In this document: in pieces, positions 35,801 through 48,853 of the stretch
Numbering within the stretch: position 1 is the first letter of the stretch
Layout of the letters: the number at the start of each line of letters is the position of its first letter
From: Circinella minor
Taxonomy: Eukaryota > Mucoromycota > Mucoromycetes > Mucorales > Lichtheimiaceae
Direction: 5' to 3'
DNA: 64,000 nucleotides
Assembly: GCA_016758965.1 (NCBI GenBank)
Contig: JAEPRB010000152.1
Span: forward strand, 1-64,000
Program-made: the position numbers and the translations under genes
The notes under the pieces: generated by a model
The model's input: only the letters and a program-made list of their open reading frames with translations
Told to the model about the DNA's origin: nothing
The model's database searches: none

Positions 35801-37058
35801 AGTTCAGTACAAGAAGATGAATCATTTAAATGAACAAGACATTGACTGATGGAAATATAATCAGGTTCTTGAAGTTCACGGTATAACGTAACCAAGAGAC
35901 GAAGTACCTGAAAAAAAACAAGATTGTTGTTAATTCCAGTGAAATATTGAGCTAAATATCATATTTCTCAAATTATAATTATTCTTTTTTACCTGGTTAC
36001 GGAAATCCAAGTTTTGTACTAAGGTCATACAAACTTCCAAGACATAAGGTAAAAGTTTATGTGGGGAACCTCTTTCAATCATTGTCTTTACAACATCAAG
36101 TCGTCTAGATTCGAGTGCGACACCAATAGCTTGTTCATATTCATGATCATCAGAACAACGTTGAAACATTCGTTCAACAATATTTTGAAGTCGTGGATCA
36201 ATCTCTTCAGTATTATCTCCTGTAGCTTGACGTGTTCTTAAGGAAATATATTTATCAATGCATTTTGCTATATATATAATTCATATTTATCATTATTATT
36301 TTGTATATAATAAAAGGGTAATCGCTCTCTTTCTTTCACTTTTGATAATTACGTACAAATAATAGTTTCTACATATTCAGATTTTTCTGTTAAGTCAAAA
36401 CTTTGACCGGCACCAAGTGCAAATGTAAGTGATTCATCCAATTCGCCCAAGTGATAATATACCTAATAAAACAAAATTATATTCCAATCCTCTCATTATT
36501 AACGTCCATATTTCCAATACCTAAAAAGACATGTTATAAATCCATTGAAAAAAATCCGGTCTCTGTATTACCTTTGAAGCAACTAACGCAGCTAATTCTC
36601 TTTGAGAAAATTGAGAATCTTCGTAGAGGATTTCACTACACATATATATAGTTTTTTTTTATTATTTTAATGTTTGACGATCAGTTATATATTTCTTTTC
36701 AGATAGATTGTTCTTTTTCTAACATAATTATTATTATTATTATTATTGAAACATTTGAATAAGACTTGGGTTGCTTACATTTTAGCTACAGAATCGGATA
36801 TTTCGGCCCAGAATTCATTGACGAGATTATTTAAGTTTTGTAAAGCGTAAACCTGAAGTTCAGGTTGTTGCTCATCGAGCAGCGCAAGGATACCACCTAA
36901 TTGGTTTTTATAAAAAAAAAAGGAAATCGATCAGTTATAAAAGGTACATATATGCACAGACATTAATAGTATACAAAAAGCAGTTTTCTTTATAATAATA
37001 ATTCTAGATTGAAATTATAAAAGAAATAACACGTACTAGCTGAGGTTAATGCTGCCAT
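32854..37058 (-). CDS. RPN2: 26S proteasome regulatory subunit Rpn2 (PSMD1)
   Basis: About 15 exons. The first coding exon is only 22 nt (37037-37058) and the last ends at 32854. The protein is close to 1000 residues. The start [17 protein letters not shown] and the N-terminal alpha-solenoid are typical. The central PC repeats are obvious, for example [71 protein letters not shown] and [18 protein letters not shown] highly charged Lys/Glu segment and a conserved C-terminal domain ([12 protein letters not shown]) lead to an acidic end ([10 protein letters not shown]). Rpn2 is a scaffold of the 19S base and docks Rpn13 through its extreme C-terminus. Codon use is C-rich at third positions, as in ILV3, fitting high expression. 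Confidence 0.97.
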
Positions 37059-38258
37059 TGACTCCTGGGGAATAAAATAAAAAGATGGCAAATAAAAAAA
37101 AGGTTGTGTGCTGTATAATAATAACCAATCTTTGCTTTGCTGTCTTACGCGTCTTTCTTTCAAAGAAATTGGATTTTTTGAAGGGCCGCTTCTCTAGTTT
37201 TGGTAATTTGAGAAACAAAACGTCATCATATCACCTCTGTAAGTTCCTGTCTCCTTATTAATTTCCCTCAAAATTATATTTGTTGTAATTAATATAATGT
37301 TTCTATTCATATGACTGGATATTATTGAATATCATATATTATATAAGAAATTATGCTGTAATTATTGAGATAGTTTGTTGTAGTATTAGGAATACTACGT
37401 TATTTTTGCTCTATTACTCTTTTTTGTAGTTCTTATAAACATGCTGTCTGATTTATTTATTTCTGCAGATAAAGTCAAAAGCAATTCCTGTCCGTTGTTT
37501 TATCATCAATTTTTTAATTGAATATAGTTTCGATTAGTAGTAATGCATGAATTTTCCTGTTTCAGTAGATGGTATAGCTTACAATTTATTATATACCTCT
37601 CCAAAGGAACAATGAAATTAGAACAAAAATGCAACTATTCGATAGACGAAAAAAAAAGTTTTGTCAACACCGTCTAGATTGGTACAAGGTAAATATATTC
37701 AACTGTATGCACATAGGTGCTTCTAAAAGTTAATATACTATAGAAGTATTTTTAGAAGGTAATAAGATGAACAAGATAAAATAAAATCGAAGTTCCGGTA
37801 CTATCCCTAAAAAATATCAGTAGTTAAAATGATACAATTTATTGTTTTGAAGTATATTTATAAGATATTCTTCAACCTCTGGAACCTAAGGATATAAACA
37901 AAATGCAAATACTTTAGCCATGCAAAGACTTTCCTCTCGACCTGCACACAAACGGCGCACAGAACGTACCAATACAATTATCAATACTAAAATTATAAAT
38001 AGAACATTGTATGAACACATAAAAAGAGTGATATTACACACACATATATATAAGTTATATTTAAGTGTTATTTTCTAATTATATATTTAAAAACTATTAT
38101 ATTTATCATATGTTGCTCTCTTGTAGCAACAAATGATTATTTTGATTATTACATATTATTACTAATTGTATTATTACTAACAATATAATCGCTAATACTA
38201 TTACTATCACTTAGATTAATACCACCACTATTGTCTATTAGTTATGTGTATATATAAT
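37059..38258. other. Intergenic region between RPN2 and MFS transporter
   Basis: About 1.2 kb of AT-rich DNA, containing the RPN2 promoter and the 3' flank of the transporter. A tail of mixed-sequence DNA near 37930-37985 is slightly less AT-rich. Nothing was recognised in it. Confidence 0.4.
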
Positions 38259-40540
38259 TTATACCTTTGCAAAAACTTTATGATTTAGACTGAGTTTGAG
38301 CCATATCATAACAAAAGCTGCCACAATATATGAAACGCCAGCAAACATTTTGTATGCTAAGTAAGGCTGAGCTCCGACTCCTCCATCAATGGCACTAGCA
38401 ATATTCGGACCAAATACGCTAACAATATTTGTTATTAAAACAATGGATAAACCACTTGGAAAACGATCTGAACCAAGAATATTTAATGTAATAGGAGATA
38501 CTATTTTTTATACTTTGATTAGTTTTTTGTTAAAAGAAGAAAATCATTGTTTATCTAAGTTGATATCATGACAACCATTATGATTATATAGTAAATAAAT
38601 TTTATAATAACATAATAACCACCTACCTAAAGAGAAGTAAGACCCCGAAAAACACCCAAATACTGCTGAATATGCCATGAGGGTACCAAAGCTATATGCA
38701 AATGTCCAGATTAATAAAGTGCATAGACCGCTAATAAAAAGAAAAATAATATTGACATTGACAAGGCCAAATCTATCCGCCAGAATGCTATTACAAATAA
38801 GTTATGCAAAAATAATAGTTATTATATTAGTATAAAGTGTTGTTATTGTTATTTTTTCATTGAAAGTAAACAATTTTTTTTTACCCAGCCAAGATACGAC
38901 CAACAAAATTAAGCGCAGAACCGATGGCAATTAATGATGAACCATCATTGGCAGATAATCCAAGCCAAGTAGCATAGGCTTTAATATTATATAGTGTTAA
39001 AAACTTGACAAATATTTTTATATAAACAGTTTTATACAAATATACTTTTCTATCTATTAACAACTATAATTACTTACATGGAAGGAAAAAAAAGGGTATA
39101 TAATAACCAAACATTTGAATCATTGCCCCTAGACACCAGATACAGAAATTCTTGTTTTTGAATACATCGAATTTAATAATATCACTTATTTTTTTACGCT
39201 GTTTTATCAATGGTTTCCTGTCATTTACTAATAAACAAGCTACAAGATCACAACCTAAACAAATAAATCCAACTACTCGGTATGTCCTAAAATATTATTT
39301 TCAACTTTCTTTATCAGTATAACAGTAGGGTTTAACTTTGTTTGTCAGTTCATACCATGCAGCACCTAAACTACGATTAATAGGGGTCATGATAAAAGGC
39401 ATAATCAAACTTTATATATATTATTATTATTTTTTAAAAAAAAGAAATGTTAGGTAAGTTGTTATTATTTGAATTTTAATAGATATATATTTTCTTTTAC
39501 TTACCCACCAATACCCGAACCACTTGCAATAAGACCTAATGCTAATCCACGTCTTTTATCAAAGTATTGTGGTGCTACTGCCATGATTGTTACATACATT
39601 AAGGAAACACCTGTTCCAAAAAGAATACCTTGTGTAAGATATAAATGCCAGAACTATAATTATTTCATTTAAAATATGATAATAATGATACTAAAAGTGT
39701 CATTAAACTAATTGAACGTTGTTAAATGATAATTTATTATATAAGTTACATACTTGGTTTGAGAAACCTGCAATAATTAGCCCAATTCCAATAAACAGTG
39801 TACCAACAAACTATAAACAACAGAAGAGTCGTAGTAGAGAATATTAAAATAATAATGGAAATAAACCAGGAAAAGAATTAACAAATAAAAACATACCAAT
39901 ACAAGTCGTGTTCCCCACATAGATCGCATAATTTGTGCAATGGGTCCACATCCATTGGCAAAAACAAGACAAAATGTACCAACAAAACTTAATTTAAGTT
40001 GTGCTTCTTGTAAATTGTTACCCCATTCTCTTTCATAATAATCCTGCATAACACCTTTTTTTTTGTACAATTTAGTAAGTGTTTCACAAAAAATAGATGG
40101 TAAAAAAGTTATCCCGAATTTTCCTTACCCCTAAAAAAAATCAACAAAAAATAATTATAAGTTTATCATTGTACCTTAAATTTCAGCAATTTCATTAAGA
40201 AAATTAATCTGTTACCATGCTGTACTAGTACCGTAACTTGTAACAACCATTAAAAATGCTCCCAATACAACAAGCCATGAACGTAAACCACCATCAGGTA
40301 TTTTATCTTCTTCATCAAATTTTTCTTGATCAATTCCTGACAACGTTCTACTTCGCGTTGAAGAAGTAGCATCATCTATAACATTTCGTTCAATAATATC
40401 TATATAATATAATATCATCAGTTCACCATAAGTATTATTTTGAAACAAATATTCAGGAGTTGTTAAATACCTTCGTTTGATCGCTGTTTTTGTGAAACAT
40501 CACTTTGTTCATCATCGTTTCTTTTTTTTTCAAATAACAT
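38259..40540 (-). CDS. MFS transporter, monocarboxylate-porter type
   Basis: About ten exons. Exon 1 is 40471-40540, exon 2 is 40216-40399, and the chain continues to a stop at 38259-38261. The soluble N-terminus leads into the MCT signature (DGGLRSWLVVLGAFLMVVTS followed by AWGVMQDYYERE). Twelve membrane segments are visible, including LSFVGTFCLVFANGCGPIAQ, FVGTLFIGIGLIIAGF, GVSLMYVTIMAVAPQYFDKR with GLALGLIASGSGIGG, and the loop SALNFVGRILAGILADRFG. Such proteins move monocarboxylates, riboflavin or related small acids across the plasma membrane; the substrate here is not deducible. The reading frame across the first membrane segment requires a 2-nt exon at 40129-40130, described as a finding. 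The last codons (HKVFAKV) run into a possible donor, so an alternative C-terminus is conceivable. Confidence 0.9.
40129..40130 (-). other. Probable 2-nt microexon of the MFS transporter gene
   Basis: Minus-strand sequence reads TTTTTTTTAG|GG|GTAAGG. Joining TG (end of the exon at 40216) + GG + GTGTTATG (start of the exon at 40054) restores W-G-V-M in frame. Direct joining gives a stop after eight codons. Confidence 0.6.
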
Positions 40541-43500
40541 GTAGTATAATTTTTATTCAACACTAATTAAACTAAAAAATAACGGTAGATTAATAATTAA
40601 AAATGAAAAATATTTTTTATAGAAAAAAAAGAGGGGGGAAAATATAAAAGAAGAATTCACACAGGTTATTTAAATATTTTTTTTTTTTGTTTCTGATCCC
40701 GATCTCAGAGATCATTTTAAAGTTATAAGTTTCCCTTTTCTGTACTCTTCTTCTTTTGTTTAATTCTCGGAAAAATACATTCCGTGTTACCAATTAAATA
40801 ACATTGATCCAATGCATTTTTTATTGCACTAGACGTTTTTGAACCGAAAAAAAGACATATTTTTATCAGATAATAAAAAAAAAATGATTAACATTTTCTT
40901 TTTAGTGTATAAAAAGTTACTTGGTAAAAGGTATTCAGCAATTGTGAATATTAACAGAATTATTGAAAAGATACTTTAATATATATATATCATAATAGTT
41001 CAATTAGGTTTACTTCAGTGAATTAACACGTTTTTGAGCTGCTTAGTAGTGAAAGAATTCGGTTTATTTTTTCCACGCATTTTGTTTAATATATCATACG
41101 TGTGGGTTTACGGATGAAAAGGAATGAGTGTGCTTTCTCGGCTTAATCGAATCTTACAAAAAAAAGTATTTCCGACAACAATAATAAAAATAGTGGGGAG
41201 GGCACCGAAAATCAAGATTAACCAAATTTTTTGACCTCTAACGTAAGCATGAACGGGCATCTAAATGGTAGTCGGGAAAAAAAGTGCATTAACTATAATG
41301 TTTGACACTTTCTGTGTACACAATTTTACGCCACCTCTAATGCTAAGGATAAGTGATGAGATATGTTCTCCTTAATAAGGATGGAAGCAGGTCATCCACA
41401 GAACACATTTTTTTTTCAGTTTTACATGTTATTATTATTTATCATGATAGGAGATTCTTTCTCCCTTTTGTATTACATATAATGAGCCACACTACAAATA
41501 ATGAACATGTGCATGCTGTATACCTGAATGTTTTTCTTCAACTGCTTCATGTCTTTCAAAAACACTAGTTTTATACTTTATATTCCATATTTCAAATGCA
41601 GTTTATTCTAAAGAAAGATATATCGTATTGAATTGAATTGTTTGGTTTACACAACATCAACGACCATTAACTACTCTTTATATTTTCCTCTCTAGTAAAA
41701 GTGAATATTTAGTAGTTTTTTAAATGAGGATTGGTTTTTTTTTTTTACGATAACCTCTTATCTGATTGTACAATTTACTATTACAAATAAATATTAAAAC
41801 AATCAGGAATATCTGTAATGCAATTGATAACTTATGGACTCAATGAATGAATACTGAATCAGTTTTCTATAAAAATTTCTCAAAAATGAAAAATTTAAGT
41901 GACAGTTTTTTGTTTTCGGCGCAGCTTTTATCTAATTCCATCCCTAAAAATAAATAAAGATGGTGATATTATTTGTTTATAGATGAGGAATGAGATAATT
42001 ATGCTTATACTGTTAAATTCAACACTCCATATATACAAACAAGCTCACAACTTTTCTTTGCTAATATATAGGAAGTAGTTTTTATTGTATATTGATTATT
42101 ATTTACATTATTATTTTACTATTACTTACCGCTACACAAAACAGTAGATAAAATAAACAGTAATGACTTTACTATTAGTAATTATATTACATGTCTACTT
42201 TGTCATTTAAAGAGAAGAGAATTTTTTTTGTAATGGAAAGCACAACATATGTCATACAGTATATAATATAATCAGTAGGAGTGATATTGTAATGTATGTA
42301 CTATGTTTTCTTGTGTAATATAAAGTATAGTTCAAATGAGAAGTATAGTTATATACACTCCTATGCAACTATTTCATGGTTCATGTACATATTTACTAGT
42401 CTATTTAGCATTATAGAAGAAGTAAATAGTATTCTAGGTGGTATGCACATATGTAGTACGTATTTGTTTATTATTCACATCTTGCCCTTAAAAAGCACTA
42501 GTATGTCCTAATCCCGATAATTTCCACATCTCTTTTAATGTCACGAAAAAAAATTAGAGAATGTAACTTTGAAATTAACAGGGATTTTTCACTGTATTAT
42601 TCTTTATGGTGTACTGACATACATTGTAACCATTTTTTCTTTGTTTATTTCGGAAATACAGAAAAAATATATATGTGTATGTGTGAATACTAGCTTATTG
42701 TTACTCTTTAATAAGAGAGCGACTGGCCAAGGTAGAAAAAAAAATAAAGGCAAATAAAAGGGAAGGGTGGAGACAATGTATGTCAGTACTATTTGAATAA
42801 TGGAATAAAGTCTTCGGCCAAAGGCCTCGACTTAAAAGACATTTATTATAGAATACTAAAACTTACTCTGTATTAAATATAGACTATCTTGCTTATTTCT
42901 TCATTATTTTTTTATACGATACGATATGATATGATATGATAATAATACCTTTTCTCACGTAATTAATATATGTAGAAAATGTGCGAACAAATTGACTCAT
43001 AGACCTCGCTCACAAGGCTGCAGATACCCACAATAATCTACACATAATTTATTAGCGATGACTTTTGAAAAGTAGTTAATACTTGTATACGTACTTATTG
43101 TGGAAATCAATTATATCGCGTTTTTTTATCACCATAATAAAAGTGAACTTTCATCACATTGTGTCTGTTTAACCAAATATGACAGCTTAGATAACAAAAT
43201 TTTCTCACGTACTTACTGACAAAAAAGAGGGAAATTCCTTGTATGTCGGAACAGAAAAGTCTTATGATTACTTAAACATTTCTATGTAAACTTCATATTA
43301 AAAGATGCTACTTCAGGCGTTGTAAAGATTTCTGATTATTATTTTGCTGTTCGTTTATTGCCTGTGCATGAAATACATGTGGCTCTTTTGTTGTTGTTGT
43401 TGTTGTTGCGCTTGTAAAATAAATCGAGCTACTATGATCAGATCTATTTTATATTTTGAGGATAAAATGCCAATAATTTGAGAGACATAGGTTGTGTGAC

Positions 43501-44428
43501 CAAAGACTTAACTATATATTTGGTTAAACATGTTACACAGCCTCAGAAAAATATAGGTATATTTTGTTTTTCAAACATTGAGTATTTTTTATTTATTTAT
43601 TTAATAATCATTTTGTCTATTTTTTTTTGTCCTTGACCTTATTAGATTTGTAGCAAAAACAGAAACACACAATATTTATATGGATAACTAGTAGTCTTCT
43701 CAACACATTCAAATGATTGCTGTTAATAAACAATGGAGCACTTTATTTATATGTTTAATTCTTCTAGGTAATACGTACACGTACAATGACTTTTATTTTA
43801 GTAACAATAACTCAATTGTTATTATCTATATGTCTTCCATCAACACTAAAAAATAGGAAAATCTATCACTTACGTATAAATACAAAAGGAAAACAAAAAG
43901 AGGTTGAATACATATAATTATAAAGACTTAATGAAATGAACGGTACTAAAATAAAAAAGGAAAATCAGTGCCTATGATACCACTAAGAAAACTATAAGCG
44001 TTCTGTCTCGCTTCACTCGACTAAATGAACTTCTGCACTTTCCTGCGAGTCATCTAACGGTCGCCGCCGCAAGAAATTTCCCTTAACCTCAAAGCGGCGT
44101 TTTGTTGGGTAGTAGCAACTGTGCTTAACACAGTATGATAATCTTTTGAGTTAATATCTAATCAGTGGAAGTCCATAAAAAAACAAATTACTTAGATAAT
44201 GTCATTGTTATCTTTTATTATATCGTATTAATTTATTTATTGTGAAATAATTATAAAAAGACAATAATATAGCCTAATTGTATTAATAGTAAAAATATGA
44301 CAAAAAAAATTGGCATGTAAAATAATTAAAGATGATAATAGTAATACGTAATGAAAAAGTCAAAACAAGAAATAGTGATGATGGGTGATGATGAATGGAA
44401 TAATATTATGCTTTGGTTGTTGTTATTA
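40541..44428. other. Long gene-poor region
   Basis: Almost 3.9 kb between the MFS and ABC transporter genes. It holds a dispersed repeat copy (42596-42845), a GTT repeat near 43389-43406 and a somewhat GC-richer patch at 43990-44115. On the + strand at 43713 there is a signal-peptide-like start (MIAVNKQWSTLFICLILL) ending at a GTAATACG donor-like site, with no convincing continuation. The rest is AT-rich DNA in which no gene was recognised. Confidence 0.5.
42596..42845 (-). repeat. Dispersed repeat, copy 2
   Basis: The reverse complement of this segment matches 18258-18506 throughout. It starts AATGTCTTTTAAGTCGAGGC and carries the inverted repeats GTACTGACATACATTGT (42611-42627) and ACAATGTATGTCAGTAC (42773-42789). 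The similarity ends near GAATAATA. Two copies in one 64 kb window suggest a family of many copies in the genome. Confidence 0.75.
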
Positions 44429-47400
44429 TTAGTGTGTTACTGCCAATGATTGCTGATGTACAAGTTCACTATATGCTCCATTCAACTTTAAGAGTTCCCA
44501 ATGGGTGCCTTGTTCAATCACCCGACCATCCTTGACAACACAAATTAAATCAGAATTCTGAATAGTAGAAAGTCTATGGGCAATGGTAATTGTTGTACGA
44601 CCACCTTCACTTAATACCTTATCAAGTGAAGCTTGGACCAATTTTTCTGATTCAGAATCTAATGCCGACGTAGCTTCGTCAAGTAAGAGTATTTTAGGTT
44701 TACGAATCCATGCACGAGCAATAGCAATACGTTGCTTTTGACCACCAGAAAGCTGAGAACCTTTGTCACCAACACGTGTATCATAACCGTCTGGTAAAGT
44801 TGAAACAAACTGATGAATATTGGCCGCACGACATGCTTCTTCAACTTGTTCTTGGGTCACTTCAACATTTTCGACACCGAAACGAATATTGTCACCAATA
44901 GATAAATCAAAAAGTACAGGTTCTTGTCCTACTAAAGCCATATGACTACGTAAATTACCCAACGTGTGTGTATTGACAGATTGTTCGTCGAGACGGACGA
45001 CACCACCTTGAGGGTCATACCATCGCAAAAGCATACCAATAGTCGTCGATTTACCTAGTATAATTTTTAAATAAATAAAAGTGTTTGTGAATAAAAAATT
45101 TGAAACGTCTAATTATAATTATATTCTGCCCCACAAAAAAAAAAAAAGTAGATATTTTACCACAGCCACTGGGTCCAACAAGTGCAATTGTTTGATTCGC
45201 TTTGCCATGGAAACCAAATTTGCCTTCAAATACAGGATTATCAGGTCGTGCAGGATATGCAAATGTAATTTCTTCAAATTTGACATCACCATTAACTGAA
45301 TTTGGCTCGATACCTTCAAGGTCGGGATCAATTTTTGGTTCACGTTCCAAAACCTCAAATGCAGAGATAGCAGAATATTTAGCCTTGGCAAAAGTAGCTG
45401 TAAAAACACTACCGCGTCCAACATTGGTTGCTGTAATCATAATGGCCATCATTGCTGTAAACATATTCTGAAAATCAACCCTCTCATCCATAATTAATCG
45501 TACACCAGCATAAAATGCAATAGCATTTGTATAAAGATTAAAACCTCGGAAGAGAGCGTGACCAATGGAAGCAAGAAGTGCTTTGCGAGTAGCCAATTTG
45601 TGTGGATGTTCAGTTGCTTTAAAATATTTAGCTTCAAAATGAGATTGTTTGTTAAGTGCAGCAATCGTTCTAATCTCCTTGATGGCTTCTCCTGCTACTT
45701 CCCCACTTTGTGCATTTGCTTTTTTGGTATTGTCTTCAAATCCACGTTGAACTCTAGATTCAGAACCACTGGCAACAATAATAAATGGTGTAACACACAA
45801 GATAATTAAAGTCAATAACCAACTGTATGCAAATGCAATACCGAGACCTTAGAATAGAAAAATATTTATAATATGTCAGCTTCTTTTTTTTAAAAATTAA
45901 TAATAATCAATATCCATTATATGTAAAATATTGAATTCGATTGCCGCCCCTGGAATTTTTCCTCTTGTATATCCATTTATCTAATAAATTACCTGCACAA
46001 GCTGTGAAGAACACTTGTAAGAAATCACCCCATACTTTGGTTACCAATTCGTTGACATTCTTTGCATCCACAGCAAGTTTTGTAGTTAATGCACCCATAC
46101 TATTTTCATCTTCATCAAAATAACCCACTTCTTGACGCATGTACGCACGGAAAATAAGACCACGAAGACGTTCAGTAAATCGTTCTCCCGCCACTTCAAA
46201 TGAAATCGTTTGAACCGAGAAACCAATAAAAGCAGCAATAGCAATCATAACAAACAAAAATGCATACAAATTTGTGCCTTGCACGGGTGCTACATCAATT
46301 TGATCACGCTTGGTAGGGTCGGTAAGATAAACAATAACTTGTGAGAATGCAAATGCAAAACATGGGAATACAGCACCAGATAATGCTGCACCACAACAGC
46401 CTATTGCCATTAAATGCCATTCTGGACGCATCATCTTGAGAACCTTGAATACAGGCGCTTTTTGTTGTTTCACTTCTTTTTTATTTTGTTTTTCTCGCTT
46501 GAGTTTGAGTTCATAGGCATCTACAGATGAAGCGACACTAATACGTCGATGATCCTTGGCGTCCTTTTCATAAGATTCTTTTTCTTCTTCTTTTTCATCT
46601 GCATATAATTCATTCTTTTGATGTTGTTGAAATTGTTGGAGTTCCTCTTTTTCTTGTTGTAATAACATTTCAGTTTTTTTTTCTGTAGAGCCATCTTTCG
46701 TATCGTCATCAGAATCATCTTTTGTAAGAGCAATCTGTTGTTTCTTCACCAATTCAAAATAGACACCTCCTTTTTCAATGAGTTGTTCATGATTGCCTTG
46801 TTCAATTAATTCACCTTGTCGCATAACGACGATAAGATCGGCATTACGAATGGTTGATAAACGATGGGCAATAACAATAGTTGTACGATCAGCAGCAGCA
46901 GCATCCAAGGCATGTTGAACGAGTCGTTCAGATTGAGTGTCAAGAGCTGAAGTCGCCTATAAAGTATTTAAAAAATATAAAGTGTTAGATATATAATCAT
47001 TCTTGATTATTTTTACGTCAACCTCATCCATTATTCAATTTTTTCCTCCTCACATACGCCTTCTCGCAACAATCCCGCTTTTATTAATTGTATTATTTAG
47101 TTACCTCATCTAACAACAAAATGGTTGGATTCTTAAGAATAGCACGAGCAATTGCGACACGTTGCTTTTGACCACCTGATAACATACCACCGTGTTCACC
47201 AACAAGTGTATTATAACCATCAGGAAGCTGACTGATAAATGTATGACAATTGGCTTTTTTACATGCCTCAATAATATCATCTTGAGTGATCTTTTCTGGA
47301 TCAGTGACACCCATTAATAAATTTTGTTTGATTGACATGTTGAATAAAACAGGTTCTTGACCAACAACACCAATATGTTGACGTAACCAACGTACATTGT

Positions 47401-48853
47401 ACGATGTGAGGTTTTTACCATCCAGCATGACCTCACCCTCGATAGGATCATAGAAACGTTGTAAGAGTTGAATCGCTGTTGATTTACCAGAACCTGAGGC
47501 ACCCACAAAAGCGACTGTCTTGCCGGGTTGAATTTTAAGTGATAAATCTTTGAGAATCATTAAATCAGGACGGGTGGGATACTTGAATTTGACGTTTTTA
47601 AATTCAATTTCACCATGAAGCTTTTCTGGGATAGAACCTTCTTCAGAATCTGGATCAATCTCTGGAACACGATCAATGGTTAAATAAATCTTATGAGCAG
47701 CACCACAAGCACTAGACACAGCGGATAAATTGGGAGGAACTTGAAGTAAAGCCATAGAACCCATCATCATACCCATAAATACAACAAGGACATTAGAACC
47801 ATCAAATTCACCGGATTTAACCAATTGTGAACCATACCAAAAAGCAAGAGCGTATGTTAAGAACAAAATGGCCATAAATGAAGCAAAGCCAAAACCAAGT
47901 ACAGCACCTCGTTTAATACCCATCTTTCGAGCCTTGACAAGTTCTTTTTCAAAACGTTGAGCAAATCGTTCTTGTAATGAAAAACTGTAAACCGTACGTA
48001 ACCCAGCAAATACTTGTTCAGCAACAGAACCGGCATCGGCATATGAATTTTGGACTTTAAGTGTGTATCTTGTAATCAAAATTCCCATGCTTGCACCTGT
48101 GCCAAGCATTAAGGGCATTGTAGCTAATATGACCAAGGCCATTTTCCAACCTTTCACAAATGCTACAATATAACCACTCAAGAATTGAGCAGCACAAAGT
48201 ACCATCATACCAAATTTTTCAGATATACCATCTTGAATCATTTGAGTATCTGCTGCTAAACGTGTTGTCAAAGAACCTTCTTCAGCTTTGTCAAACCAAC
48301 TCATGTCTTGGCGGAGTACAGCATGGAGATAAAGCATTCGAATACGTCTCGTTTGATTTTCACCCGTCATAATCCAAAAACTATTGGCAAAATAAGCCGC
48401 GACAAGTACAGCCGTACCAAGATACACAAGAGTTAAAATTAAAGGTCGTGTTTCATCAAGAAGTATAGCTGGATTTGTGAGAGCAGATGTCAAATTACGC
48501 AAAAAGTCACCGAAAATAATGATAGATATTGGCAAAATGGCACCTGAAAACGCGGATCCGATCAATGCAAAACACATCATAAATCGATCGCGGCGTGTAC
48601 TGAATCGAAAGAGGGTGAGAATGGATACTGATGGTTTCTTTTCTTTCTTTTTTTTCTTTTTTCCATTCTTTTTTATCGATTTATTATTTTGTTCTTCTTG
48701 TGTTGCTATGGTTGCTGATTTGCTGATTTGTCGTTGTAATTTTTCAATTTCAAGTTGTTGTAATTCCTTTTCTGTTATTGTTGTTATATCAACTTTTTTA
48801 TCAGTCAAGCTGCTTAAAGAAGCAGCCTCAGATTTAGATTCGTCAGTGTTCAT
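44429..48853 (-). CDS. ABCB-type multidrug exporter (full-length P-glycoprotein family)
   Basis: Four exons (47105-48853, 45993-46956, 45161-45847, 44429-45054) join to 1341 residues with the order TMD-NBD-TMD-NBD. NBD1 has Walker A (GASGSGKST), signature LSGGQKQR and Walker [16 protein letters not shown]2 has [17 protein letters not shown] and [13 protein letters not shown]-loops and H-loops (IAHRLSTI) are intact in both, so both ATP sites look competent. The N-terminal cytosolic tail contains a run of Lys. The linker between halves is rich in Glu, Lys and Gln. The family exports lipids and amphipathic drugs, sterols or peptides from the plasma membrane using ATP. Two introns fall within nucleotide-binding motifs: after the Glu of Walker B in NBD1 and within Walker A of NBD2. 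Confidence 0.96.

Noticed and set aside
40541..44428. Hidden gene or non-coding RNA in the long gap
   Set aside because: Open frames are short and AT-driven, and no tRNA-like fold was seen by eye. Only the dispersed repeat and a doubtful signal-like exon could be supported.
45119..45424. Alternative frames over the second half of the ABC transporter
   Set aside because: They are shadows of the real exon, which carries intact nucleotide-binding motifs and joins in frame.
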